The position numbers and the translations under genes were made by a program. From the NCBI GenBank assembly GCA_964521525.1, contig CAZFTD010000025.1, positions 1 to 27,260 on the forward strand: a stretch of DNA of 27,260 nucleotides, given 5' to 3'. Shown here in pieces: positions 6,823-15,215 of the stretch. Each line of letters opens with the position of its first letter. The stretch's first letter is position 1. The DNA is from CALEUX01 sp964521525 (GTDB taxonomy: Bacteria; Bacteroidota; Bacteroidia; Bacteroidales; Marinilabiliaceae). A model generated the notes under the pieces. It ran no database searches. It saw nothing but the letters and a program-made list of their open reading frames with translations, and was not told the origin of the DNA.

Positions 6823-9657
6823 ATTCTCTGTTGTCTTGCTAACAGTAGCTTCGTTCACCAAATAAACAATCGATCTGTAATTGATGCCGCTGTGCTGTGA
6901 AAGGCCTATTTCGCAGGTTCGGCTGGTGCTATAACCCTGCAATACCGATGAGCCTAACTGTTTTCTCAGCGGTTTTAGTGCCGAAGCAGTAAGTTCGGGA
7001 TGCGTAAAACCACGATCGCCAGCCCAACCACAACACGAAATTTCATCGGGTACTACCACGTTGGTGACGCATAGTTTTGCTAACCGCACCAAATCATCGG
7101 TTTGTCCCATTTTGGTGTTGCTGCATGTTGAATGTACAGTAATGGTTCTGTTGAGTTGTGTAAAATTTAACTTATCAGCCAAATGGTTCAGGATGAACGA
7201 AACCGGGTCGTGCAGTTGCAAAGAAGGAGTTAAAGTTTCTTTCATCCGCAGTAAACAGGGACTCATATCGCAATAAACCGGATGTTTACCATTTTCAGAT
7301 ATCTTCAATAGTGCGGCTTCAAGTTCTTTTGCTTTTTCATAACCCTGTTGCTTAAAGCCTTTGCTATCGAAAGCCATGCCGCAACACAAATTGTCAAGAT
7401 TTTCAGGGAAAAGAACTTCGTACCCTGCTTTTTGAAACAGAGCAATGGTTTCCTGAATCAGAGCAGGATTTTTGGAGTGTGCACGACTGTTGCCCATGGT
7501 ACGGTTGATACAGGTTGGGAAATAAACAACTTTAAGGCCACTTTCTTTTTTGCCAACTTTTAGGCGGCTAAACTTTGGAGCAGCCTTTGGCATATTTGGG
7601 TTCCATGCCGGAATGGTTTTAAACGAAATTATGCGGATAAATGATGTAATGGCCAACATTATTCTTGTGCCAAGAATTGAATGAATGGCCGATACAAACC
7701 CCAGCATACTGCTTGTTAATCTGGTAACAAGGCTCATGTGAGAGGCCATCCATTGCGCAATAAGCAACGATGGTTTCGAGAGAATTTTAAATCTCAGGTA
7801 CTTAACCATGAGCCCTGTGTTGATTTCAACCGGGCAGTTGAGGGCACATAAACCATCGGTGGCGCAGGTGGCTTCGCCATGGTACTCAAAACCTTTTTTC
7901 AATAGTTTTAACCGATCAGGTTCCTGGCTTAAGGTTTGCAAACGGGTCATTTCGCGATAAACCACAATCCGTTGTCGGGGAGTTAGGGTAACGTTTCGCG
8001 AAGGGCAGGCAGGTTCGCAAAAACCGCATTCAATACATTTATCAACAATTTCGTGAGCCGGTGGCAGGGGTTTTAGGTTTTTGATGTGCAGTTCAGGATC
8101 GTTATTGATGAGGACGCCCGGATTCAAAAGATTTTTAGGGTCAAGAATAGTTTTAACCTGCTTCATTACATCATAAAGCTCAGTACCCCATTCTTCTTTA
8201 ACAAATGGAGCCATATTTCGGCCTGTGCCATGCTCAGCTTTCAGACTTCCATCGTACTGGTGAACAGTAAGCTGAACCAAATCGTCCATAAAACGGGCAT
8301 ATTTGGCTATACCTTCGGCATTATTGAAATCGGGCATTAAAACGAAGTGTATATTTCCATCGAGCAGGTGACCCCAAATTACATAACCCGAGTAATTGTA
8401 TTGTTCAATGAGCTTTTTTAAATCGACTAAGGCATCTCCCAATACATCAGCTCTAAAGGCCAAGTCTTCAATTATGCAGGCAGTTCCGGTTGGTCGAGGG
8501 GCTGCTGCAGAAGTAAACAATCCTTTCCGTATTTTCCACAGTTTATTGTATTCGGCAGTGTCGGTTGTAAAGCTGATGGGGTAGACTGTTTCAAAAACGG
8601 ATAATTCTCTAATAATTTCATCAATTTGAAGGTTCAACTGTTCGTGATTCCAGGCAGAAGTGTCAATCAATAAAGCAACCACATCATTGTCAAGCGTTAC
8701 CAGAATTTTTTCCATGCCTGATTGTTCCTGCACGGAGCGAAGTGCATTGCGATCCATTAACTCAGCGGCACTCACTTTACAACGCCTTAATGGAACAATG
8801 GCATCGCAGGCTTCTCTGATGTTTTTGAAGAAAATAAGGGAAGTGGCCTTAATGGGGGCATCCTCAACGGTTTCAAAGGTTACTTCAGAAATAAAACCAA
8901 GTGTACCTTCGGAGCCAACCATCAGATGCTGAATGATGTCGATGGGATCGTTAAAATCAATGAGGGCATTAATGCCGTAACCTGTAGTGTTTTTAAGTTC
9001 GTATTTATGGCGAATTTTATCAGCCAGATGAGAGGTTGATTTCACTTGCTGCGATAAGGTTTTGATGCCTTCAATAAGCTGGATATGTGATTTGGTAAAC
9101 TCATCCACCGACGTTTTATCGCGGGTGTCTAAGATTGAACCATCGGCCATAATCAAACGCATGCCTTTAATGGTATTGTAGCTGTTGTACTTGATGCCAT
9201 AACTGGCGCCACTGGCGTTATTAGACACAATTCCACCTATGCGTGCTGAATTGATTGAGGCTGGGCTGGGACCTAATTTCCGTCCAAATTTAGCAAGACG
9301 CTGATTGGCCAATCCGCCCCTTATGCCGCACTGGAATGTAGCCAAGTGTCCGTTTGCTTCAATATTGTATTTCGAATAGCTGTCGCTGATTTCCATTAAA
9401 ACCGAATCGGTGATGGTTTGACCGCTCAAACTGGTGCCACCGGCTTTAAAGGTTAATGGTACATTAAGTTTGTGGCAAATGCTAATTACCCCAAGCGCTT
9501 CGCTCTCGTTTTCGACACTTACCACTACTTTTGGAATTAATCGATAGAAGCTGGCATCAGTCCCCTTGGCTAAGGTGTAAAGAGGGTCGGTAAATACTTT
9601 TGATTTTCCCAATAGGTTATTAAACGCCCTAATAGCTTGTATAATATTGTCATTCAT
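6820..9657 (-). CDS. FAD and Fe-S D-2-hydroxyacid dehydrogenase (YdiJ / D-lactate dehydrogenase-like)
   Basis: This 945-residue fusion joins a GlcD-like flavin half to a GlcF-like iron-sulfur half, as in E. coli YdiJ. An FAD-binding PCMH domain (about 40-260; motifs KAGGTSLSGQ at 71-80 and GPSPASINSARIGG at 129-142) is followed by FAD-oxidase C-domain motifs GHLLDGNIHF (429-438) and HGTGRN (476-481). A 4Fe-4S ligand set comes next at Cys541, Cys544, Cys547 and Cys551. A second cysteine group (598, 604, 608) follows, and two CCG heterodisulfide-reductase-type motifs end at Gly760 and Gly877. No signal peptide is seen, so it should act at the cytoplasmic face. Known relatives oxidise D-lactate, glycolate or D-2-hydroxyglutarate. 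In this locus D-lactate is attractive because MurNAc 6-phosphate etherase releases it; that assignment is inference. Confidence 0.88.
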   Translation of the reverse strand: MNDNIIQAIRAFNNLLGKSKVFTDPLYTLAKGTDASFYRLIPKVVVSVENESEALGVISICHKLNVPLTFKAGGTSLSGQTITDSVLMEISDSYSKYNIEANGHLATFQCGIRGGLANQRLAKFGRKLGPSPASINSARIGGIVSNNASGASYGIKYNSYNTIKGMRLIMADGSILDTRDKTSVDEFTKSHIQLIEGIKTLSQQVKSTSHLADKIRHKYELKNTTGYGINALIDFNDPIDIIQHLMVGSEGTLGFISEVTFETVEDAPIKATSLIFFKNIREACDAIVPLRRCKVSAAELMDRNALRSVQEQSGMEKILVTLDNDVVALLIDTSAWNHEQLNLQIDEIIRELSVFETVYPISFTTDTAEYNKLWKIRKGLFTSAAAPRPTGTACIIEDLAFRADVLGDALVDLKKLIEQYNYSGYVIWGHLLDGNIHFVLMPDFNNAEGIAKYARFMDDLVQLTVHQYDGSLKAEHGTGRNMAPFVKEEWGTELYDVMKQVKTILDPKNLLNPGVLINNDPELHIKNLKPLPPAHEIVDKCIECGFCEPACPSRNVTLTPRQRIVVYREMTRLQTLSQEPDRLKLLKKGFEYHGEATCATDGLCALNCPVEINTGLMVKYLRFKILSKPSLLIAQWMASHMSLVTRLTSSMLGFVSAIHSILGTRIMLAITSFIRIISFKTIPAWNPNMPKAAPKFSRLKVGKKESGLKVVYFPTCINRTMGNSRAHSKNPALIQETIALFQKAGYEVLFPENLDNLCCGMAFDSKGFKQQGYEKAKELEAALLKISENGKHPVYCDMSPCLLRMKETLTPSLQLHDPVSFILNHLADKLNFTQLNRTITVHSTCSNTKMGQTDDLVRLAKLCVTNVVVPDEISCCGWAGDRGFTHPELTASALKPLRKQLGSSVLQGYSTSRTCEIGLSQHSGINYRSIVYLVNEATVSKTTEN

Positions 9658-9699
9658 TTTGTTAAATGGTATTTAATGTTTTTGAAACCTATAGAATTC

Positions 9700-9760
9700 A
9701 TAAGGAGACCGAAAACCAGATATTGTTGGTTGTTAGCTCTTAGCTGTTAGCTGTTAGAGG
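9700..9760. repeat. Heptamer array and purine-rich repeat word
   Basis: Four consecutive 7-bp units, TTAGCTC, TTAGCTG, TTAGCTG and TTAGAGG, occupy 9733-9760. Just before them, at about 9702-9716, lies GGAGACCGAAAACC, a word related to the arms of the palindromes at 6461-6507 and 27137-27260. The array lies in the 146-bp space between GH20 and the dehydrogenase gene, which are transcribed in the same direction. Confidence 0.5.
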
Positions 9761-9803
9761 CTAATAAATAGGAACTTCAGCCTACTCAATATCATACTTT
9801 TTT

Positions 9804-11594
9804 TCAGAACTCCTTCACGTCTACTAAAATATCTCCAAATGTATTAATGCCCCAGCGACCCTGCATTTCAACTTTTATACTGTAAGTTGCATTAGGTGAA
9901 TGATTAGAAACTTTTAGGTTATAAATATTATTGGATGTACGCCCGGCAGCCATTAAACCATCATGCACATCGGTATCAATAGAAATTCCGTTTTGCAAAA
10001 GTTCCACTTTTTTAACCTGCAAACCATGAATGCCATCTCTCAGTCTGAATTTTACTTCTACATCTCCATTAGAAGTAATAAAGGGCGTGATATCGAACTC
10101 AACCAAATCAAATTTTACCGGCGTATTTTCGGGCGACCATGTAGCAGCCGGAAAAGGAAATGCCGGCATGGTAATACTGCCATGATTTTCGAAAAAAGTT
10201 TTGAACCGGTATAATTCTGGTGAGGTTGTTTTAATAGCTGAGGTATATATTTCAGATTTATGAGTGGGTTCAGACCCATCGACTGTATAACGAATTATCA
10301 GATTAGTTCCCGGATTTTTAACAGTGATGGAGCCATCAGTATAAACGGCATCGGGAGGTGGCAAACGGAAAGCTATGCCCATGTTGTACAATCGGTTATA
10401 GTGCGATGTTTGCAGCCGCGTTTTAAAATTATTCCACCCCGCAAGGTTTTGTGGCGTCCAGGCCAGTTCGGCTAAAGCACAAAGTCGTGGGTAGGTTTGG
10501 TAGTCGGCAATTCCGGCTGGCTTATCGAGAAATTCACTCCACAACGCTGCCTGAACGCCTTTAATTTTATTAAGACAATTTACCGAAAGGGTATCGTTTG
10601 CCTGTGGGTTGAAGCTATACACTCTTTCAATGGGAACCATACCGGCCCAGGTGTGTCCCTGCTCATCGGCCGATTGAGCCATATCAAAATATAAATAAGG
10701 GCCGGGAACCATTACCACTTCATAACCAAGTTGCAATGCCTGATATCCATGTTTGGCACTTAGCCAGGCCATTACTGTAGTGTTTGAATTTAGCTGCCCG
10801 CCTTCCATTATTTCGTTCCATCCAATCATTTTTTTGCCCAGCTTGTTTACAATGGTTTCAACCTGACGAACGAAATAACTTTGAACCTGGTGCATATCGG
10901 ACATGCCGTGTTCATGTTTTAAATGCTGGCATCTTTCGCAATTTTCCCAGGCTCGTTTGTTCACTTCATCGCCTCCAATGTGAATGTATTCGAATGGAAA
11001 CAGACTCGCCACCTCGGTCAGAATATCTTCAATCATTTCAAAATTCTCGTTTCTGCCGGCACACCATACATTCCGGCGAATTCCCTGCACACTGGCAGTG
11101 GTATCGTTAGCCAGACATAATACCTGTGGATAGGAAACCGTAACGGCACGACTGTGTCCGGGAAGGTCTATCTCTGGCAGTATAGAAACATTGCGTTTTT
11201 GAGCATAGGCCACAATATCACGGATTTCATTCTGGGTATAGAATCCACCATAACGGACATCGCCAGAACCGTATGCCGGAGGAAGTGCTTCATTTTTGCC
11301 TCTCCAGGCTCCTTTTTTGGTAAGAAGTGGATACTTTTTTATTTCAATACGCCAGCCTTCATCATCGGTTAAATGCCAGTGAAACAAGTTGATTTTATGC
11401 GAAGCAAGCCAGTCGATGTATTTTTTAATGTAGTTGGTATCAAAAAACTGACGCGATACATCCAGCATCATTCCTCGCCAGGAAAATCTTGGATAGTCGT
11501 AAATGTACACTGCCGGTACAGTGTAATTTGCTGGTTTTTCAGTCAGAGAGGTTGAATAAACCACAGGTGGCATTAATTGCAACAAAGTTTGTAA
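9804..11594 (-). CDS. GH20 beta-N-acetylhexosaminidase, 5' end lost in scaffold gap
   Basis: This exo-acting enzyme removes terminal GlcNAc (or GalNAc) residues by substrate-assisted catalysis. The visible barrel has HWHLTDDEGWRIEI, DLPGHSRAV and the catalytic pair Asp-Glu in HIGGDEV, about 205 residues into the visible part. After the barrel comes a CHB_HEX_C/Fn3-associated motif (RYTVDGSEPTHKSEIY), then a C-terminal beta-rich module of about 130 residues ending DILVDVKEF. The frame stays open up to the N run (codons LQT precede the TTG at 11585), so the true start, the signal peptide and the GH20b domain lie in the gap. The real gap must therefore be longer than 100 bp. With NamZ1 upstream, it probably supplies the GlcNAc-removing step on peptidoglycan chains, though a chitin-oligosaccharide role is possible. 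Confidence 0.92.
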   Translation of the reverse strand, partial: LQTLLQLMPPVVYSTSLTEKPANYTVPAVYIYDYPRFSWRGMMLDVSRQFFDTNYIKKYIDWLASHKINLFHWHLTDDEGWRIEIKKYPLLTKKGAWRGKNEALPPAYGSGDVRYGGFYTQNEIRDIVAYAQKRNVSILPEIDLPGHSRAVTVSYPQVLCLANDTTASVQGIRRNVWCAGRNENFEMIEDILTEVASLFPFEYIHIGGDEVNKRAWENCERCQHLKHEHGMSDMHQVQSYFVRQVETIVNKLGKKMIGWNEIMEGGQLNSNTTVMAWLSAKHGYQALQLGYEVVMVPGPYLYFDMAQSADEQGHTWAGMVPIERVYSFNPQANDTLSVNCLNKIKGVQAALWSEFLDKPAGIADYQTYPRLCALAELAWTPQNLAGWNNFKTRLQTSHYNRLYNMGIAFRLPPPDAVYTDGSITVKNPGTNLIIRYTVDGSEPTHKSEIYTSAIKTTSPELYRFKTFFENHGSITMPAFPFPAATWSPENTPVKFDLVEFDITPFITSNGDVEVKFRLRDGIHGLQVKKVELLQNGISIDTDVHDGLMAAGRTSNNIYNLKVSNHSPNATYSIKVEMQGRWGINTFGDILVDVKEF

Positions 11595-11694
11595 NNNNNN
11601 NNNNNNNNNNNNNNNNNNNNNNNNNNNNNNNNNNNNNNNNNNNNNNNNNNNNNNNNNNNNNNNNNNNNNNNNNNNNNNNNNNNNNNNNNNNNNN
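11595..11694. other. Assembly gap (100 N)
   Basis: Exactly 100 N separate two contigs. The GH20 gene enters the gap from the left without its N-terminal 130 or so residues, while the serine-hydrolase gene ends 13 bp to the right of it. The true missing length is probably at least 400 bp. It could also hold another small gene. Confidence 0.95.
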
Positions 11695-11707
11695 GTTGGA
11701 GCATAAA

Positions 11708-13624
11708 TTATTTATTTTCAGATGATTTTATGGTGTTGCTGTTTTTTAATTCGTCATAAGCAACCTGTTGAATGGCAGTACGCACATTTAGTCTTGAAAT
11801 GTTATTGTGCGTTCGTGAAGGGTAAACCCGGTTCGAAAGAAATATGTAAACTAATTTGTTTTCAGGGTCAATCCAAACAAATGTTCCGGTAAAACCACTG
11901 TGGCCAAAACTTATTTCCGATGCTTCGGGAGCAGGCCAGGCATCGTTTAGTGACTTGGATGCATTATCGGGCAGTGGCTTGTCAAATCCAATGGCCCTGC
12001 GGTTGCCTTTAAACTGTGGCTGAATGTATTCTTCCATTATTTGGCGCGATATCAATTGTTCTCCACCGTAAAACCCCATATCCAGGTAAAGATGCATCAG
12101 TTTTGCCAAATCGTTGGCATTGGCAAAAAGACCGGCATTACCACTAATGCCGCCCATGGCTGCTGCTGCTTCATCGTGCACACGACCATGAACTAAGTTT
12201 TTTCTAAAATAGATATCCTCTTCGGTGGGTGGAATTTCTTCTTTTGAGAACCCTTTTTGCAGTGGGTTGTAAACCAATCGGGAGATACCAAGGGGGTGAT
12301 AAACTTTGTTATATAACTGCTGCTCATAATCCTCGCCGGTTATTTTGGTTATCATGCCCGGATAAATGATGAACGACAAACATGAGTATTTGTATTCTAC
12401 TTTTGGCATCAGTTCAGATTTGCGTATGGTACGGTACACATTGTTTCTGAATTTATCGGAGAGATAAAGATGATCGTCAATTTCGAGTGAGTAGCCTTTG
12501 GTTTTTTGATGTCGGTAAAGTTTTGCAATGTATTGCCCATTTTTTTGCGATTGCCGCCAGAAGGGCAGATAGGGATTGAGGCGTGCCTGATGCGTTAATA
12601 GTTGCCTCATGGTTAGTGTATCTTTATTGGAACGATGTAACCACCTCTTTTGCCAGTCGGGCCAATAGGTGCTGAACGGCTTATCTAAATCAATAAGATT
12701 GTCGCCATCCATTTGCATAATCAGTGGCAAAGCCCCACATATTTTGGTGACTGATGCCAGGTCGTAAAGGTCGTTGTTTTTAACCTTGTTACGATTGTTG
12801 TAAGTGTGGTGCCCGTATGAGCGCCAAAAAAACACCTTCCCATTTTTCGCCAAAAAAACCTGGCAACCGGGGAATGCCTGTTTATCAATGGCATTTTCCA
12901 CTATACTGTCGATGCGCTGGGTTAGTAATTGTCCGTTAATGCCCACTTCTTCGGGGACGGTATATTTCATCCTTATACCACCTTGAGAAGTTAGTCCTTC
13001 ACCTTTTTCGAACATGCCGGCAATTGCCTCGGTTAATTTACCATTTGCGCCAATGCCACCAAACAATATCTGGGCCGAAACATCCTGCGCTAATGCATGG
13101 TTGTTTTGCGAAAGAAGCAGGGCGTTGGCATTTTCAATTCCCGACCATTTTTCTAAGTTGTTGGGTGCGGCAAAAAATACCACTACGTTATTTGCTCCAG
13201 AGCCCAGTTCGATTATTTTTTTCTGTATGTCAGATTCAACTTCTAAGGATGAAATTGCCAGAATTAAACGGTCGTAAATTTGAATTTTTTCAAAAACTTC
13301 ATTAGCCAGCCTAATGTTGTTTTCAGGAATCCTGAATACAGGCATTTCAAGGAAATTCATTACCCTGGAAATGAACTCAGGGTTTTCCCCAATGCTTACA
13401 AGAGCAAATTTCCCATTTTGGAGTGAACGAAATGGAATAATGTTGTTTTGATTCTTCAGTAAAACAGTTTGTTCCTCAGCCTGCTGCATCTGCTCAACAA
13501 CGCCAGTTAAATAAGTTTCAAATGCGGGCGCAGGGTTTTGACCGATAGCAGTGGCTATACGGACAATCAAGAATAAAGTAATTATCCCCTTTTTATTCAA
13601 CAGTTTGGGCAGTGAAAGTATCAT
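11708..13624 (-). CDS. Secreted GH3_C-like domain plus beta-lactamase-fold serine hydrolase
   Basis: Numbering is from the ATG at 13624 (638 residues), chosen because a signal peptide with a hydrophobic core and a TAIGQ end follows directly; a start at 13666 would add 14 unlikely residues. Residues about 40-210 resemble the C-terminal domain of GH3 enzymes (TVLLKNQNNIIPF, then ILFGGIGANGKLTEAI). Residues about 225-625 are a class-C beta-lactamase/DD-peptidase fold with SVTK (Ser291, Lys294), a tyrosine motif reading YSC (413-415) and HSGFTGT (575-581). Many Bacteroidota proteins carry a GH3 (NagZ) barrel ahead of these two parts; here the barrel is absent. The usual Asn/Asp of the YxN motif is Cys. 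The first codons overlap the end of namZ1 by 32 nt, indicating coupled translation. A role on D-amino-acid bonds of muropeptides is inferred. Confidence 0.82.
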   Translation of the reverse strand: MILSLPKLLNKKGIITLFLIVRIATAIGQNPAPAFETYLTGVVEQMQQAEEQTVLLKNQNNIIPFRSLQNGKFALVSIGENPEFISRVMNFLEMPVFRIPENNIRLANEVFEKIQIYDRLILAISSLEVESDIQKKIIELGSGANNVVVFFAAPNNLEKWSGIENANALLLSQNNHALAQDVSAQILFGGIGANGKLTEAIAGMFEKGEGLTSQGGIRMKYTVPEEVGINGQLLTQRIDSIVENAIDKQAFPGCQVFLAKNGKVFFWRSYGHHTYNNRNKVKNNDLYDLASVTKICGALPLIMQMDGDNLIDLDKPFSTYWPDWQKRWLHRSNKDTLTMRQLLTHQARLNPYLPFWRQSQKNGQYIAKLYRHQKTKGYSLEIDDHLYLSDKFRNNVYRTIRKSELMPKVEYKYSCLSFIIYPGMITKITGEDYEQQLYNKVYHPLGISRLVYNPLQKGFSKEEIPPTEEDIYFRKNLVHGRVHDEAAAAMGGISGNAGLFANANDLAKLMHLYLDMGFYGGEQLISRQIMEEYIQPQFKGNRRAIGFDKPLPDNASKSLNDAWPAPEASEISFGHSGFTGTFVWIDPENKLVYIFLSNRVYPSRTHNNISRLNVRTAIQQVAYDELKNSNTIKSSENK

Positions 13625-14798
13625 CGTAAAGCAAATAGGGTTGTCGCATTTTGTTGTAAGCCTCATGTTCTTCTTTCCACGAATTTCTTATTTCATCTTC
13701 CGATAAGCCGGCTTCAATTTGATTAAGCAGAACATCGGTGCCGGCCAATAAATTAAACCATCGTCTACGTGACGTAAAATCTTTGTTTTTCCCTGATTTT
13801 TCGTAATACTTGATGTAGTATTTCAGCGTAAAGGTTTGTTCCCAGGGGTCTAATTCTCTCAGGTCCTCTCCGAAGCAAACTTTACCTTCCTGCAAAGGTT
13901 TTTTGGCCATGCCCTCAATACTAACCGGGGTAAAGGAAAAATCGCCCCAGGTTGAATCGGGATAACCAATTACCTGAAATGGAAAATAGGTTCCTCTCCC
14001 AATGCTCACATTGGTTGCCTCAAAAAAGCAGAGTGAAGGATAAAGCCTGATTGACAAGTCGTTTGGCAGATTAGGAGAGGGCGGTAACAACACCGAATAA
14101 GGCATGTTTTTATTATAATTGGCAACTTCAATAATTGTTAGTTCACATTTTTGTGCATTGGGCAGCCACCCTTCACCATTAATCATTAATGCCAGTTCGC
14201 CAACCGTAAGGCCGTGTACTAGTGGTATTGGATGCATACCTACAAACGATTTAAATTCAGGCCTTAATACCGGTCCATCGAAATATTCACCATTGGGATT
14301 AGGTCTGTCAAGTACAATAAGAGGTTTATTGTTTTCGGCACAGGCCTCCATCAGGTAATGCAGCGATGATATGTAGGTGTAAAATCTGGCACCCACATCC
14401 TGAATGTCAAATATCAGAATATCAACATTTTCCATTTGTTGCGGAGAAGGTTTTTTATTGGAGCCATACAATGAAATAATGGGAATGCCGGTTGATGGGT
14501 CAATACCATCGTTGATGTGTTCTCCGGCATCGGCATCACCACGGAATCCGTGCTCGGGAACATAAATTTTGGTTACTTTAATGCCTGAATTTATAAGCGT
14601 ATCAACCAAATGCTTTGTGCCAACAAAGGCTGTATGATTGGCTAAAATTCCAACCTTTTTGCCCTGAACCATTGGCAGCCATTCCTGAATTCGTTCGGCA
14701 CCTGTTATAATAGGTTTTGTTTCAGGTTTATTGACGGCCTGGGGCTGGTTACAAAAACCAAGCAATAGCGCTAAAGTTACAATGGCTATTGTTCTCAT
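13593..14798 (-). CDS. namZ: NamZ1, exo-beta-N-acetylmuramidase (GH171, DUF1343)
   Basis: NamZ enzymes remove terminal MurNAc from the non-reducing end of peptidoglycan chains or from MurNAc-GlcNAc. The protein has the family landmarks KVGILANHTAFVG (48-60), PEHGFRGDADAGE (81-93), DIQDVGARFYTYI (131-143) and DRPNPNG (164-170), numbered from the ATG at 14798 (401 residues). The glutamate of PEHG is the likely catalytic acid of the family. That start gives a short lipoprotein-like signal ending LLLGFC, although Phe before Cys is unusual. A start at 14831 would add 11 residues. The gene overlaps the serine-hydrolase gene downstream and probably forms one operon with it and GH20. A second NamZ lies at 25902-27128 with a different signal peptide. 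Confidence 0.92.
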   Translation of the reverse strand: MRTIAIVTLALLLGFCNQPQAVNKPETKPIITGAERIQEWLPMVQGKKVGILANHTAFVGTKHLVDTLINSGIKVTKIYVPEHGFRGDADAGEHINDGIDPSTGIPIISLYGSNKKPSPQQMENVDILIFDIQDVGARFYTYISSLHYLMEACAENNKPLIVLDRPNPNGEYFDGPVLRPEFKSFVGMHPIPLVHGLTVGELALMINGEGWLPNAQKCELTIIEVANYNKNMPYSVLLPPSPNLPNDLSIRLYPSLCFFEATNVSIGRGTYFPFQVIGYPDSTWGDFSFTPVSIEGMAKKPLQEGKVCFGEDLRELDPWEQTFTLKYYIKYYEKSGKNKDFTSRRRWFNLLAGTDVLLNQIEAGLSEDEIRNSWKEEHEAYNKMRQPYLLYDDTFTAQTVE

Positions 14799-14861
14799 AA
14801 TTGTAAAAGGTATATGTTGCATAATCTTCAATTTACGTAATTGATTTATTCATTAACACTA

Positions 14862-15211
14862 TTGTCCGATAAAAAATCCATTCTTCGTTTAAGTGCTCAA
14901 GCCGCACGGGCTCTTACTTTTTTTCTCCAGCAAAAAAAAGTAAGCAAAAAATGCCGCCGCTGCAGATAATTTCCTAAAAATCATCTTAATTGCCTAAAAT
15001 CCGGGAACTCGCTACGCTCAAACAGCCCGGATTTCTTAACGTCAATTAATCTGATTTTCTTGACGGAAATTTTTGATATCATTATAATCTCTTTTGGCAT
15101 CAAAGAACTATCGTTTCTCTGAGGCGGAAAGCGACCCCCTATTAATCAAAAAACTAATGATTTCATTATGTAAAAACACATTCACTTAAATTCAAAAAAA
15201 ATAATCGGACA
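14862..15211. mobile_element. MITE-like non-coding element with TGTCCGAT ends
   Basis: TGTCCGAT at 14863-14870 is matched by its reverse complement ATCGGACA at 15204-15211, each followed inward by A/T runs. The trinucleotide CTA flanks both ends (14859-14861 and 15212-15214), a possible target duplication. Inside are two strong hairpins: CTTACTTTTTTT/AAAAAAAGTAAG (14913-14924 and 14933-14944) and AAATCCGGG/CCCGGATTT (14997-15005 and 15026-15034). No reading frame of note is present. It fills the space between the phosphoesterase and namZ1 genes and ends a few bases from the phosphoesterase stop codon. Transposase-type ends suggest a MITE, but the parent element is unknown. Confidence 0.5.
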
Positions 15212-15215
15212 CTAA

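Noticed and set aside
10784..11110. Plus-strand reading frame of 108 codons opposite GH20
   Set aside because: It is antisense to a clear GH20 catalytic domain and its translation resembles no protein family.
14881..15060. A CRISPR array or small RNA gene in the hairpin-rich region
   Set aside because: There are no regularly spaced direct repeats; the hairpins are better explained by a MITE-like element with inverted ends.
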